Part shown: piece after piece, positions 9,707 through 20,688 of the stretch
Layout: each line of letters opens with the position of its first letter
How positions within the stretch are numbered: the stretch's first letter is position 1
NCBI GenBank assembly: GCA_039583875.1
Contig: CM077150.1
Location: 50,668,261-50,732,260, forward strand
Direction: 5' to 3'
Length of the DNA stretch: 64,000 nucleotides
Origin: Platanthera guangdongensis
Taxonomy: Eukaryota; Streptophyta; Magnoliopsida; Asparagales; Orchidaceae
Notes under the pieces: generated by a model
What the model saw: only the letters and a program-made list of their open reading frames with translations
Databases searched by the model: none
Told to the model about the DNA's origin: nothing
Translations under genes and position numbers: made by a program

Positions 9707-10120
9707 AGAAAACTAGCAAAAAACCGCATCGGATAGAAAAGGAAGAAGCCGCGCGAACAGAAGCGGCTAGAAAGCAGTCAAAGGCACAGCGGGGAAGAGA
9801 TCGCGCGGACTGAAAAGACCGAGCGAACAGAAGAGAAGAGAAGAGGAGGCAAAAGGCAGCGACTAGAATAAGTCGCAGGCCGGGCGAACAGAAACAGGCC
9901 GCAACGACTAGGAAGTCGGAGAGGCAAGAAAGAAGCAGGAGCGCGGCGACCACGAAACAGGTCGCGACAACGAATAGCAGTAGGAGAGGAGAACCAAGGA
10001 GAAGCAAGCCGCGCGAACAGGCAGTGGACAGAAGAAAGGCAAGCTTCGAGACAGGTCGCGAAAAACGGAAACAAGCCGCGAGAAGTAGAGAGCGCACACA
10101 ATCAGGAGGAAACGACCGTG
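9707..10120 (-). other. N1 leader between PBS and gag
   Basis: This 414-nt untranslated leader is GC-rich. On the minus strand the octamer CTGTTCGC recurs at about 9755, 9829, 9886 and 10015, with related CGCGACC words between. No gene is supported; ORFs here are low-complexity shadows. Leaders of this sort hold packaging or dimerisation signals, but I see no proven structure. Confidence 0.6.
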
Positions 10121-10133
10121 TCCTCTGATACCA
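10121..10133 (-). promoter_or_regulatory. N1 primer binding site
   Basis: The minus strand reads TGGTATCAGAGGA directly adjacent to the 5' LTR, complementary to plant initiator tRNA-Met except near the end. Confidence 0.92.
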
Positions 10134-10505
10134 TGTAGAAAGTAGCGAATAAGAAGGAACAAACGGATAGACTTTTGAATAATTGAAATTTTATTATCCA
10201 AAAAAGATATCATTTACAAAGGTATGACCTCCCTTATATAGAATGGAGGAGATATGAGAGAGAGTATACAAACAATGTGGGACTAAACATTTACAGTACA
10301 GAGCGGCTAGAAATAAAGGAGACCGCACAGGCCGCGCGGTTTAACAGATGGGTTAACCGCTCGGCAACTCCAGCAGGATAGAACAGGCCGCAATGGGAGA
10401 CCGATAGACCGCCCGGTCTCCAGGCTCCAGAGTGAGACCGCCAGACCGCCCGGTCAACAAACCGCTGGACCAGACCGCAAGGCCGCCCGGTCTAATACTT
10501 CAACA
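10134..10505 (-). repeat. N1 5' LTR with TATA box
   Basis: The promoter-bearing LTR of the minus-strand element. A TATATAAG box lies at 10232-10239 on the minus strand and is identical in the other LTR (5397-5404). U3 contains repeated GACCGCCCGGTC-like inverted repeats (about 10407-10495). The LTR ends are TGTTGAAG and CTACA in element orientation. Confidence 0.95.
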
Positions 10506-13067
10506 ATCTTGTATCTGTTACACATGGATCTTTTTGGACCCATTACAGTATAAAGCTTAGGAGGGAAATCTTACACTTTAGTAGTTGTAGATGACTTCTC
10601 TAGATTCACATGGGTGTTCTTTCTGAGGAAGAAGTCTGATAACTATAAGTGTTTGACAGAGTTTCTCAAATGTATACAGATTGAGTTCAATACTCACATT
10701 ACTCTGATCAGAAGTGATCATGGGACAGAGTTTGATTCTCTTCTTATGCAAGAGTTCTGTCAGAGTGAAGGGATCAGACATACTTTCTCAGCTCCTAGAA
10801 CTCCTCAACAAAATGGGGTAGCTGAAAGGAAAAATAGAACCCTTATTGAATCTGCCACTACATTGTTGTCAGATGCTCACCTTCCTCTATCTTTTTGGGC
10901 AGAGGCAGTGAACACCTCCAACTATGTGCAGAATAGAAGTTTAATACATAAACTAAAGGTAAAGACTCCCTATGAATTAATCAAATGGAAGAAACCTAAA
11001 GTTGATTATTTTAGAATTTTTGGTTGTATTTGCTATATACATAATAATGACAAGAGATATTTAGCAAAATTTCAAGCTAAATCTGATGAAGGAGTGTTTC
11101 TGGGATACTCCATGATCAGTAAGGCTTATAGAGTTTATAATAAATCATCTCTTAAAATTGAGGAATCTATTCATATATCATTTGATGAATCTAACATGCC
11201 TTTCAAGGAGAAGAACACTTCTACCATAGAACCTTTGCAGGAACATTCTCTTGTTGAAGACTTGAACAAGTTACAGGTTACTCAAAAAGAGGAAAGCGGT
11301 GAAGATGAAGAAAGCATTCAATATATTGAAGAAAAACAACTTGAAGAGACAGTTGTTGTACCATAAGAGGAAACAACAACACAGGTTTGTGCATAATCAA
11401 CACCCCCTGTTGATTTAGTAACATCAAGAGACCATCCAATTTCCCAAATAATTGGAGACATCTCAGCTGGTGTGCAAACCAGAAATAAGGTCAACCAAAA
11501 CCTGTTGCACACTTGCTTCCTATCTCAAATTGAACCTCAGTCCATTCAAGATGTAGAGCAAGATCCACACTAGATCATTGCAATGCAAGAAGAGTTGCAT
11601 CAATTTGAAAGGAGCAAAGTTTGGGAACTAGTGCCTAAGCCTAAGGATCACTCCATTGTTGGAACAAAGTGGGTGTTCAGAAACAAATTGGATGATCAAG
11701 GAGTAATTGTAAGGAACAAGGCAAGGCTAGTTGCTCAAGGATATTCTCAAGAAGAAGGCATAGACTATGACCAGACTTTTGCACCAGTTGCAAGGTTGGA
11801 AGCCATCAGAATCTTCTTAGCTTATGCTGCACACAAAGGCTTCAAGGTATATCAGATGGATGCGAAAAGTGCATTTCTCAATGGAGACATCAAAGAAGAA
11901 GTCTATGTCAGACAACCTCCAGGTTTTATCTCTCCAACTTATCCTGATTATGTTTCTAAGTTGAACAAAGCATTATATGGTCTCAAGCAAGCTCCTAGAG
12001 CATAGTATGAGAACCTAACATGCTTCCTTCTGGAAAATGGATTTATAAGGGGTAGAGTAGACCAAACTCTTTTCATTAGAACCCATAAGTCCCATACCCT
12101 ACTAGTACAGATTTATGTAGATGATATTATTTTTGGCTCTACTGATTCAAAATTGTGCAGAAGGTTCTCCAACCTAATGCATTCTAAATTTGAAATGAGT
12201 AGCATGGGTGAGCTATCCTTCTTTCTAGGATTGTAAGTCAAACAACATGTTGAAGGCATCTTCATTTCTCAAACCAAGTATGCAAATGAATTCGTCAAGA
12301 AATTTGGTATGTCTGAAGTATCTTGCATGAAAACACCCATGCCTTCCAATGCTGTATTAGATGCTGATGAACATGGGAAACCTGTTGATCAGACAACATA
12401 TAAAACAATGATTGGCTCCTTACTGTACCTTACAGCTAGTAGACCAGATATAATGTTTGCTACATATATATGTGCTAGGTTCCAAGTAAGCCCTAGAGAG
12501 TCACACCTAACATTAGTAAAAAGGATTCTCATGTATGTTAAAAGTTGTCCAAATCTAGGTCTCTGGTATCCAAAAGATTCAGCATTTGAATTAATTGGAT
12601 TTTCTGATGCTGATTATGCTGGATGCAGAATTGACAGGAAAAGCACCAGTGGAACTTGTCAGTTTCTTGGTGACAGACTTGTCTCCTAGTTTTGTAAGAA
12701 ACAAACTTCTGTGTCAACTTCAACTGCTGAAGCTGAATATATGGCTGCAGGCAGTTGTTGTTCACAAATATTGTGTATTCAAAACCCACTCCTAGACTAT
12801 GGCTACAACTTAGAGAAGTCTAAAATATTTTGTGATAACACCAGTGCTATTTCTATAGCTCAAAATCCAGTCCTCTATAGTAGGACAAAACACATAGAAA
12901 TTAGGCATCACTTTTTAAGGGATAATATTGAGAAGAATAAAATTGAACTTCAATATATCCCAACTGATTTACAAAGGGGAGATATTTTCACCAAACCCTT
13001 GGATGAAAAGAAATACACTTTCTTCCTAAATCAGTTAGGAATGTTAGATGGAGGAAGTCTAAAATAA
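10506..13067 (+). pseudogene. pol: E1 pol part 2: integrase core, RT, RNase H
   Basis: It resumes at the duplicated ATCTT. Integrase core: 'LLHMDLFGPI', 'VVVDDFSRFTWVFFL', 'IRSDHGTEF', 'QQNGVAERKNRTLIE'. RT begins near 11560 ('[17 protein letters not shown]') with '[11 protein letters not shown]' and 'IYVDDIIFG' (about 12111-12137). RNase H: 'FSDADYAGCRIDRKSTSG', 'STAEAEYMAAGSC', 'CDNTSAISIAQNPV', ending 'DIFTKPLDEKK' with the stop at 13065-13067. In-frame stops: 10551, 11364, 11571, 12003, 12234 and 12687. Most are explained by C-to-T or G-to-A changes (CAA to TAA, TGG to TAG), and the surrounding protein is well conserved. Confidence 0.95.
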
Positions 13068-13431
13068 GTTCCAAGATTTTAAAACTTTAAAAATTGACCA
13101 AGACTAGGCAAACATCTTGATTTTTCTTAGTGTCTAGAGTGTATTTTTGGTCTCTGAACTGCGCTCGATGATTTTCCCCTAGATCGTCGAACGGAGATCT
13201 ATGATTTCCGAAATCGTTGAACTGAGTTCAGTGCTTCTCAGATAGTGTTCAACTATCTCTTCCGGTCAACGATCGTCGAACGATGCTTGATTTTATATTA
13301 GGGTACATAATATAAAATTCATTTTTCGTCGTCGTTCTCCTTTTGCGCTTTCAATCTCTCTGCAAAAATTCTCTTTCCCTCCAAACATCTCTACACTTGG
13401 TCGTTTTGTTTGTTGATTTTTGCAGGTAACC
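13068..13431 (+). other. E1 spacer between pol and extra ORF: palindromes, TATA-like site, pyrimidine-rich leader
   Basis: The spacer holds degenerate TCGTCGA/TCGACGA repeats at about 13150-13285 and an AT-rich TATATTA...TATAAAA stretch at 13293-13317. A long pyrimidine-rich leader (CTCTCTGC, TCTCTTTCCCTCC) ends in TTTTGCAG at 13425, and the extra-ORF ATG follows at 13432. Layout matches E2 (210-605 on its minus strand), so the order palindrome, TATA-like site, pyrimidine tract, CAG|GT, ATG is conserved. Confidence 0.6.
13398..13425 (+). promoter_or_regulatory. 3' splice-site-like sequence before the E1 extra ORF
   Basis: A T-rich tract (TTGTTTGTTGATTTTTGCAG) ends at 13425 and is followed by GTAACC and ATGG. 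Pyrimidine tract plus CAG|GT is the plant acceptor consensus. The donor is not identified. See the equivalent site at 218 in E2. Confidence 0.5.
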
Positions 13432-16400
13432 ATGGTCGTCTCTGTTGCTGTTCTCGCCGCAATGAAATTCGATGCCGGATTCGACATTGACATGGAGTCT
13501 TTCAGCACCACTGATCAAGTTTTTCAGGACATTTTGAAACTATTCAAGGAGCAGAAACTTGCTACCATCATGACCACCAGAATCAAACTAGCTGCTGATG
13601 AGATTAAGGAGTGGGTCTACACTGCCCACAACCAAGATCAAAACACAGTGGTTGGTTCCATTTTTGGAACCCAGGTACCTTTAACTCCAGCTATTCTGAC
13701 AGAAGTTTTTGAGTTAAGTTCTGGAAGAGATTCTGCTGATTTGTCTGGAGAGGAATTTGTTGATCTGCTTGCAAGAATGGGTCACTCTGATGCTAACCCT
13801 AGCAAGCTACTGAAGAAGAACCTAGCTGTGGAATACAGGTTCTTGGCTGATGTAGTGGGAAAGGTTTTGCTGGCCAAGCACTCAGCACATGATACTATAT
13901 CTAGGTATCAGCTGTGCTTGATGGGAGCCATCGTGGACAAGAAGCAATTGAACTGGGGAGAGGTCTTCTTTGACCTGATTAAAAAGAAAATAAATAAGAA
14001 CTTTATGAATTTTGGGAGGATCCTAGGGCTCTTTCTTCAGAACAGATGCCCTACCATGCTTGTATCATCTGGGATACATATTAATGCATCTAAGAGGCTG
14101 TCTTGTGCCCTCTTTGGTAAATGGGACAGGCAGATAACAAAGCCCAGCAGGCCTTCTACAAACACACCTTCAGGCACCATGACTGTAACAGTCACTTCCC
14201 CTCAAGTCTCTGCCCCTACAGATGACTTGCCTGCTGCTGCTTCCCCTCCTCCTACTCCAATTCCATCTCCTCCAGTTCCATCCACCATTCCACTGTCATC
14301 CACAATCATCATCTCAAGCCCATCTCCAACATCAATACCATCTCCAATTCCAACTCTACCAGTCACAGAAGAAATCTTCCATCCATTATATCACTACCCT
14401 CAACCATACATTGATACATCATCCTCCATTCCATCATTCAATCTTCTTGATGATTCCTTCATGGATGATTCACCCTCATCTCCTCCTGAGCTACCCTCCT
14501 CCTCTACTTATTATCAATAACTTCTGCAAGACATTATTGATCAACCCACCTTCACACCCTCTATCTCCATCCCACTGTCTTCCATCTCCACAATCCCCTC
14601 ACCTCAACCTTCACTTCCCCCATACACCAGCTCTCCACCATCATCACCATTTGCTCCACCATCCCTCTCTACCTCTGCTCCAGTCCCTGCTGAGCATGTA
14701 GACATTCCAGCCATAGCTGACCAATTATATGAACTGCTAGCCCCAGGCTATCACTTCTACTAGAGACCTCCTTGGTTCCATTACTTCAGTCAGTGGCAGC
14801 CCTCTCTGCCAGGCTATCCTCTCTATTTCCTCAGGCAATTCCTTCATCAGTGTGCCTTGATCCAGCATTCTCTGAATCTAGGCAGGGGGAGATTCCTTAT
14901 GAAGTTAGATTGCTTGCTGTTTCTTCAGTTGTTGCTGCTGCTGCTGCTGTTTTTCCTCAAGCTCCAGTTTCAACCCCTCCAGTTGCAGTCTTCTCAGTGG
15001 ACATCAGGTCCTTACTATCAGTGTTTGATTCAGTTTATTTCAGTTGTCTTCCAGAGAAAGTTGCAATCCAGCCCTCAGAGGATCTGTCGAAGGCCATTGT
15101 GCCCTTCTAAAGTTGTGACACCAGGGTTATAACTTCTTTTGTCCATTCAGTTTATGTTGCAAATATTGTTGATATTTTTGTTGCTGCTGCTGTCAGTGAT
15201 GATGCTGCTGATATTCCAGTTTCTGATGATATGCAGACAGAGGCATATGATTTTGAGCCTTCTATTGTTGCTGATGTTATTCCTGCTGTTATTACTGATG
15301 CTGAGGCTCCTATACCTGACAAAGCTTTATCTGAATCTATTGCTGCTCCAGCTGATACTGTTATTACTGATGCTATATCTTCTAAGAGTGCTACTCCAGA
15401 AATTTCTGTGCCTGTTGTTACTACTGCTACTGTTGTCTCTGCTGTTGTTACTAGTACTGTATCTACTGCTGCTGTCACCACTGCTGCTTCATCTGCTCCA
15501 ACTCAACTTCAGAAAGAATATTTGAAAAAGATTGATGCTTTGTATGATGAGCACAGCTCTGAGAGTGATGAATTTAAGACTGATTCTGATGACTCCTCTG
15601 CCACTATTGCCAGGAAGAGAAAGGCAAGGAGCAAAGCTATGAAAAGAGTACCTCCAGCCAAAGTCAAGGACACTAATGATATTCCATATTACATTCTTCA
15701 TGACTGCCCCATTACTGAGCATTGGATGCAGTATTCCAAGAACCAACTTAAAGCCATGAAGAAGAAGAGGAAGTATGAAAAAGGATCTTCTCAGTTTCAT
15801 CATCCTCATCCTCCTCCACCACCTCCTCCTGATACAGGTGCAGGTGGAAGCTCAGCTGCTCAACCCTCTGCTAAATGCCAAACCTCCAATCAGCCTCATG
15901 CAAGATCTCATTATAGGGGAAGCCAGTCCAGAGGTTCTCAATCTAGAAGAGGAAACTATAGAGGAAGCCAAAGGGAATTTCAAGTCTACTCAAAAGGCTA
16001 CTCCAGGCAACATCCATACTCCAGGGAAGGACAAGCTTCATCAGATACAACCTCAGGTCCTTTTCCCTATAAGCTGAAGGAAGTAGTCTCATCCAGAGCT
16101 CCTCCAAACAATCCATCCAACAGATTTGAGCCTCCAGTGCCCTTTGAAGATCCAGAAAATAATCCAACTGCTTGGACTACCAGGATGAAAGAGCTAGCTG
16201 CCCTGGATCAAATTAAGAAAGCTAAAGAGCATGGCAGAGATTCTTCCAACATTACTACATTGTCTGAACAAAGAAAGAAAGAACTGGAAAGATATGGCTC
16301 AAGCAAATTCTTTGATTCTGATAGATATATGGAGCTGCATCCTGAAGCTGTTGTACCAAGGCCCAAACAGTAAACCTCTTTAGGTGCAACAGATGACAGA

Positions 16401-16469
16401 AGGTCAAAGAAAGAAGCATTCAATCCTAATAGAGAAATCAAACTTATAAAGAGCAAGGAGAAAGAATAA
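13432..16469 (+). pseudogene. Additional ORF after pol (E1 copy), about 1000 codons
   Basis: The frame is sense to pol. N-terminal domain (about 1-215): 'AAMKFDAGFDIDMESF', 'MTTRIKLAADEIKEWVY', 'LTPAILTEVFELSSG', 'RFLADVVGKVLLAKHSAHD', 'NWGEVFFDLIKKK', alpha-helical in character. A Pro/Ser/Thr-rich middle follows, then an Ala/Val/Thr-rich segment, 'DALYDEHSSESDEF' with an acidic run, basic 'RKRKARSKAMKR' (nuclear-localisation-like), 'NDIPYYILHD', an Arg/Gly/Ser region ('GSQSRGSQSRRGNYRG') and a C-terminal domain ('FEDPE', 'TTRMKEL', 'KFFDSDRYMELHPEAVVPR'). Stops at 14518, 14761, 15108 and 16371 and one frameshift near 14764-14800 break it; the homologous reading continues to TAA 16467-16469. 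Homologues are at 1-209 and 45658-47120. I see no clear transmembrane segment, unlike the env-like ORF described in some Sireviruses. Function unknown. Confidence 0.75.
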
Positions 16470-16636
16470 CTATGTAAGGTGACAAATATTCTGATTTCTG
16501 ATTTCTGTTTGGGATAATATATATCTGTGCTTCTGCATTGTCCTGCTTATTGCATTTCAGTATTGTTGCTTTGTATGTTGTTATTTAATTTTTCAAAGTT
16601 CTGTAAATAGTAATCCTAACCCAAATAGGGGGAGAT
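16470..16636 (+). other. E1 3' untranslated region and polypurine tract
   Basis: This is AT-rich sequence with no ORF. A purine tract AGGGGGAGAT at about 16627-16636 abuts the LTR TGTTGG, where plus-strand DNA synthesis would begin. Short G-rich tracts before the LTR are typical of Sirevirus-like elements. Confidence 0.85.
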
Positions 16637-18222
16637 TGTTGGAACACCCTATTACTAATTTGGGTCAGGATCACTATGTCCTTAGGAAACCTGTTTTTGA
16701 CCTCCTGTATAGGTCTAAAGGTCAATTAGATTTGAGTCTAAGGGTTAGTAGCTAGGTTTGTAAGCTGCCCTCAAGACCAAGGTTTTTCAGTTTGGAGACT
16801 AAGTCATATCGTCGAGCTCAGTACGACGAATCGTCGAACTCCAATCGACGATCTTCTAGCTCAACTTCGACGAATCGTCGAACTCCATTCGACGATCGCT
16901 GAGCTCAACTTCAACAAATCGTCGAACTCCATTCGACGATCTTCGAGCTCAGTTCGACGATCTTGACTTAGTATTGATTCTCTATCTCTGAGCTCAGTTC
17001 GACGATAGTTGAGCTCAGATCGACGATCTTTGTTGCTGTATAAGTCCAAATCGATGAGCTCAGTTCGACGATAACAGAGCTCAGTTCGACGTTTTTCTGA
17101 AGAGTTAAAGGATTTTCAAGATTCAAATTCAGAACAGTTTAGGAGTTATTCAGCAATTAATTCAGAAGATTTTCTTGCCGTTTTCATTTATTCTGGACCA
17201 AGTTTCAAGGGATTATCAAGGAATGTTTCTTTGGAATTTCCCCCAGAAGACAATTGTAATTAAGGAAGTCAATTAATGACAGGCCAACGACTATTCTAGA
17301 TAAAGGATTATTTTCTATTCACAACCAGGGAATAAAATTCAAGATTTTTGAATCTCTCAATACACACAAGACAGACAAGAAGAATAAGAAAAAAAATATT
17401 CTCTGGAACAACATCTTTCTCAACACCAACTGTTCACAAGAGAAAGAGCTGTAGACATTCTCTGTCCAAAAAGAATTCATACAGAACACACATTCAAGGA
17501 GATCAATCTTTTGAAATCTTCAGATCTCTTGTGATTCAAGTGTTCAAGGCCAACATAATTCAAAGACTCCAGACACCTAACATTTCAGCTGTTGCTGAAA
17601 TCATCAATTGCTGGAGATCAAAATTCTGAAGGCCTATCACCCTACAGTAAAGCTTCATTTCCTGAACATCTCAAGAACTCAGGGGGAGCTTTGACAACAT
17701 CAAAATCCACATAGTCTTCTCAGCTGCTTTGAGAAAGAGAAGACTTCCATCACTCTCTCATCCCCATCTTTGTAAAGGGGTTTTCAAACTCCCTTCAAAA
17801 GTTTGTGCTTGGTTTTTGAGCACCTTATCAAAAGCTCATTGGTGGCAAGACACCTGATCAAAAAAACTGATTTGGTTTTTGAGCACCTTATCAAAAGCTC
17901 ATTGGTGCCCAGGACACCTGATCAACTCATCCTGCAGTGGATTCCTACCTAGGGTGGTAGAAGAGTGGATGTACCCAAGTTTAGGGGAACCACTATAGCT
18001 CCTTGTGTCTTCTGTCTTGCTTGTCTTTATTTTTGTTTCTGGCTGTGATTGTTCTGTGATTAGTTAGGATTTGTGATTAATTTCTATTGTAGGTTATTTT
18101 GTGATTAGATTTAATTTCTGCTTCCCTGTTCACTCAGATTACAACAACTACTGTAAAATGTTTTTAAGCATCATACTCTATTCACCCCCCTCTAGAGTAT
18201 ATCAGATCTAGCTTCACTTTCA
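16637..18222 (+). repeat. E1 3' LTR
   Basis: This 1586-bp partner of 958-2539 starts TGTTGGAACACC and ends CACTTTCA, followed by AGGTT. Palindromic cluster at 16808-17092; U5 hairpin with C-rich loop near 18174-18201. Visible differences from the 5' LTR include substitutions in the palindromes and small indels. Confidence 0.96.
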
Positions 18223-20649
18223 AGGTTGACACTGATGTTTGCTTTTTACAAAACCAAGATACTAATCTCATACCCAGGAACTGGCAAGTCCCTGAAGTAC
18301 TTTTTCTATCTACCCTACATCCAGCAAAATCAGCATCAGAGTATCCAGTTAACTAAAATTCTAATTCAGCAGGATACCATAGACCTATATTAGGACAACT
18401 CTTTATATATCTCAAAATCGTTTTATCAAAATTAGATGAGATTCTTTAGGGTTCACCTGAAACCTAGCACAAAGACATGTGGAAAACATAATATCTGGCC
18501 TACATGTTGTGAGGTATAATAGGGACCCAACAATGCCCCTATAAAGTTTCTGATCCACAGGTTTCCCTGGTATATCAAAGTCCACAACAGCATTAGTAGT
18601 CATGGGAGTTTTTTTTGCTGAGGCATCATCCATCCCAAACTTCTTTAGAAGTTCTTTAGCATATTTTGCTTGAGAAATGAAGATGCCATCAGGGAGCTAC
18701 TTCCCTTGGAGACCAAGGAAGTAGAAAAGCTCACCCATGCTACTCATTCCAAATCTGGAATACATGAGGTCAGAAAACCTCCTGCATAATTTCGAATCTG
18801 TAGAGCCAAATATAATATCATCCACATAAATTTGTACTAATAAGATTCAGTCCTTATGATGTCTAGTGAAAAGAGTTTTATCTACAGTTTCTCTTGTAAA
18901 TGTATTCTCTAATAGAAAACTAGCTAAGGTCTCATACTAAGCTCTTGGAGCTTGCTTTAGACCATAAAGGGCCTTATGCAATTTAAAAACATGAGAGGGA
19001 TAAGTTGGAGAAACAAAACCTGGAGGTTGTTCTACATAAACCTCTTCTTGTAGCACTCCATTTAGAAAAGTACTCTTCACATCCATTTGGAAAACCTTGA
19101 ACCTCTTAAATGCTGCATAGGTAAGGAATATTCATATGGCTTCCAACATTGCAACAGGTGCAAAGGTTTGATCATAATCAATTCCTTCTTCTTGCCTGTA
19201 TCCTTGAGCAACAAGCCTAGCCTTGTTTCTCACAATGACTCCTTGGGCATCCAGATTATTTCTGTAAACCCATTTGGTTCCAATAACTAGGTAGTTCTGG
19301 GGTCTTGGAAGCAAATCCCACACTCTACATCTCCCAAATTGATTTAGTTCCTCTTGCATTGCAAGGACCCAGTGGGGATCTTGCTCAGCATCATGAATGG
19401 ATAGAGGTTCAACCTGAGAGATAAAATAGGCATGCATCAAATCTTGGGTAAGTTGATGTCTTGTCTGTACACCTGCTGATATATCTCCAATCACTTGAGA
19501 TCTGTGGTGATCCATAAGTGTGACAAAATCAGTGGGTGGAGTTGGTTGTGCAACAACATTTGGAATTAATTCCTCCTGTGGAATTGTATTTGTTGTTTGT
19601 AGAGATTCATTATCTTCAACTTCTTCTTCTTCACTTTCTAATGTACCTCCTGCTTACAGCCTCTGCCCAAAAGGTTAGGGGAATGTAAGCATCTACAAGC
19701 AATGTACTTGCAGCTTCAATGAGTGTCCTATTTTTCTTTTCAGCTACCCCATTTTTTGGGGAGTTCTAGGAGCTGGGAAGCAATGCCTGATACCTTCCTT
19801 CTCATAGAACTCATGCATAAGAAGAGACTCAAAATCTATGCCATGATCACTTCTGATCAATGCAACGTGAGTAGAGAACTCAATCTGTATGGTCCTGAGA
19901 AAATCTGTAAGAACCTTGAAGGTATCTGACTTTGATCTCAGAAAGAATACCCAACTAAACCTAGTGAAGTCATCCACTATAACCAAAGTGTAGGATTTCC
20001 CTCCTAGGCATTGTACAGTAATGGGTCCAAAGAGATCCAAATGTAGCAAGTACAAAATCCTAGGTGAATCACTCTTATTAACAAATTTAAAACTAGTTTT
20101 AGTTTGCCTACCTAATTAGCAAGCCCTGTAGAGACCTTTCTTCTTGTAGGGACCAGAAGGCAGACATCTAACAAGGTTGTGCTTAGATAGCCTAGCAATG
20201 TTTTTTAGATTTGCATGTCCTAGTCTTTTGTGTCATAAGTCATTCAGATTACTAGTTAAGTTAAGTAAACAGATATCAATTCTGGTAGAAAGAAAATTTA
20301 CTAAGTATATGTTACCTTGTCTACTTCCAGTTAAAACTGTTTGGTTGTTTTTATCAATAATAGAACAAGTGGATGGGTTAAATTATACCTGATAATCATC
20401 ATCACATAACTGACTTATGGAGATGAGGTTATGCTTGAGTCCACTTACATATGTCACCTTTTTGAATGTGATAGCTCCTATTCTTACTTCTCCAAATCCT
20501 TCTGACTGACCACATTTGGAGTCACCAAAGATAACCTTTGGCCCCAGCTTGGACTTGTAGTTGATTAAGATGTCCTTACTTCTAGTCATGTGTTTGGAGC
20601 AGCCACTTTCCAGGTACCAAGTTTGATTTACCCCTGGACAATTCTTCAC
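18223..20649 (-). pseudogene. pol: E2 pol: protease, integrase, RT, RNase H start
   Basis: Minus strand from 20649. Protease 'WYLESGCSKHMT' has Glu where the catalytic Asp of 'DSGC' belongs. GAG-pre-integrase has 'VIFGDS' and 'LKHNLISISQLCD'; the frame breaks at 20383. Integrase core at about 20055-19744 has 'LVIVDDFTRFSWVFFL' and 'IRSDHGIDF' (family 'HGTEF'). RT from about 19515 has '[11 protein letters not shown]' and '[16 protein letters not shown]'; the 'FWKTPM'-equivalent region at 18633-18412 has 'TTCRPDIMFSTCLCARFQVNP'. RNase H reaches 'FCKKQTSVST' at 18223 and continues at 957. Many stops and indels make it a relic. Confidence 0.92.
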
Positions 20650-20688
20650 CTGCAATAAAAATAGTTAATGGTTTTTGACCCAAGTTAC
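20650..20688 (-). other. 39-nt GT...AG block at the E2 gag-pol junction
   Basis: On the minus strand it begins GTAACTTGGGTC after GACCCAAG and ends TTTTTATTGCAG before GTGAAGAA. It contains the in-frame gag stop TAA. Removal leaves CCC-AAG-GTG-AAG in frame with protease, as in E1 and E3. The sequence GACCCAAG-GTAA-CTTGGGTC forms a perfect 8-bp stem with a GUAA tetraloop in RNA. Confidence 0.6.

Larger units (their letters stand above)
5298..10505 (-). mobile_element. Copia element N1 (Ale/Retrofit-like), young insertion in E1
   Basis: A complete 5208-bp minus-strand element: two 372-bp LTRs (5298-5669 and 10134-10505) differing at three positions by eye, PBS, leader, gag-pol and purine tract, with perfect ATCTT duplications. 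Coding GC content is clearly higher than in the host element. The short LTRs and the 'DSGATNHMTG' and 'CDACQLGKHHRSSFP' motifs suggest the Ale/Retrofit lineage, though a phylogeny is needed. Two nonsense codons and one frameshift are visible, so this copy is probably not autonomous despite its youth. Confidence 0.96.
958..18222 (+). mobile_element. Copia element E1 (Sirevirus-like, with extra ORF), interrupted by N1
   Basis: A full-length plus-strand element: 5' LTR 958-2539, PBS 2542-2553, gag 2670-4685, pol 4702-5297 and 10506-13067, extra ORF 13432-16469, purine tract and 3' LTR 16637-18222, flanked by AGGTT on both sides. Without the 5.2 kb N1 insertion it is about 12 kb. Sirevirus-like features are a long gag with one CCHC knuckle followed by an acidic serine stretch and coiled coil, PBS to initiator tRNA-Met, a GGGGGAGAT purine tract, and coding capacity after pol. 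Several stops in every gene make it non-autonomous now. The two LTRs differ by a few per cent by eye. Confidence 0.96.

Noticed and set aside
14222..14701. ORF of 159 codons rich in His, Leu and Pro
   Set aside because: Shadow of the Pro/Ser-rich middle part of the extra ORF in a shifted frame.
15139..15525. Leucine-rich ORF of 128 codons resembling membrane segments
   Set aside because: An out-of-frame reading of the Ala/Val/Thr-rich GCT/GTT repeats of the extra ORF; not evidence of an envelope-like transmembrane protein.
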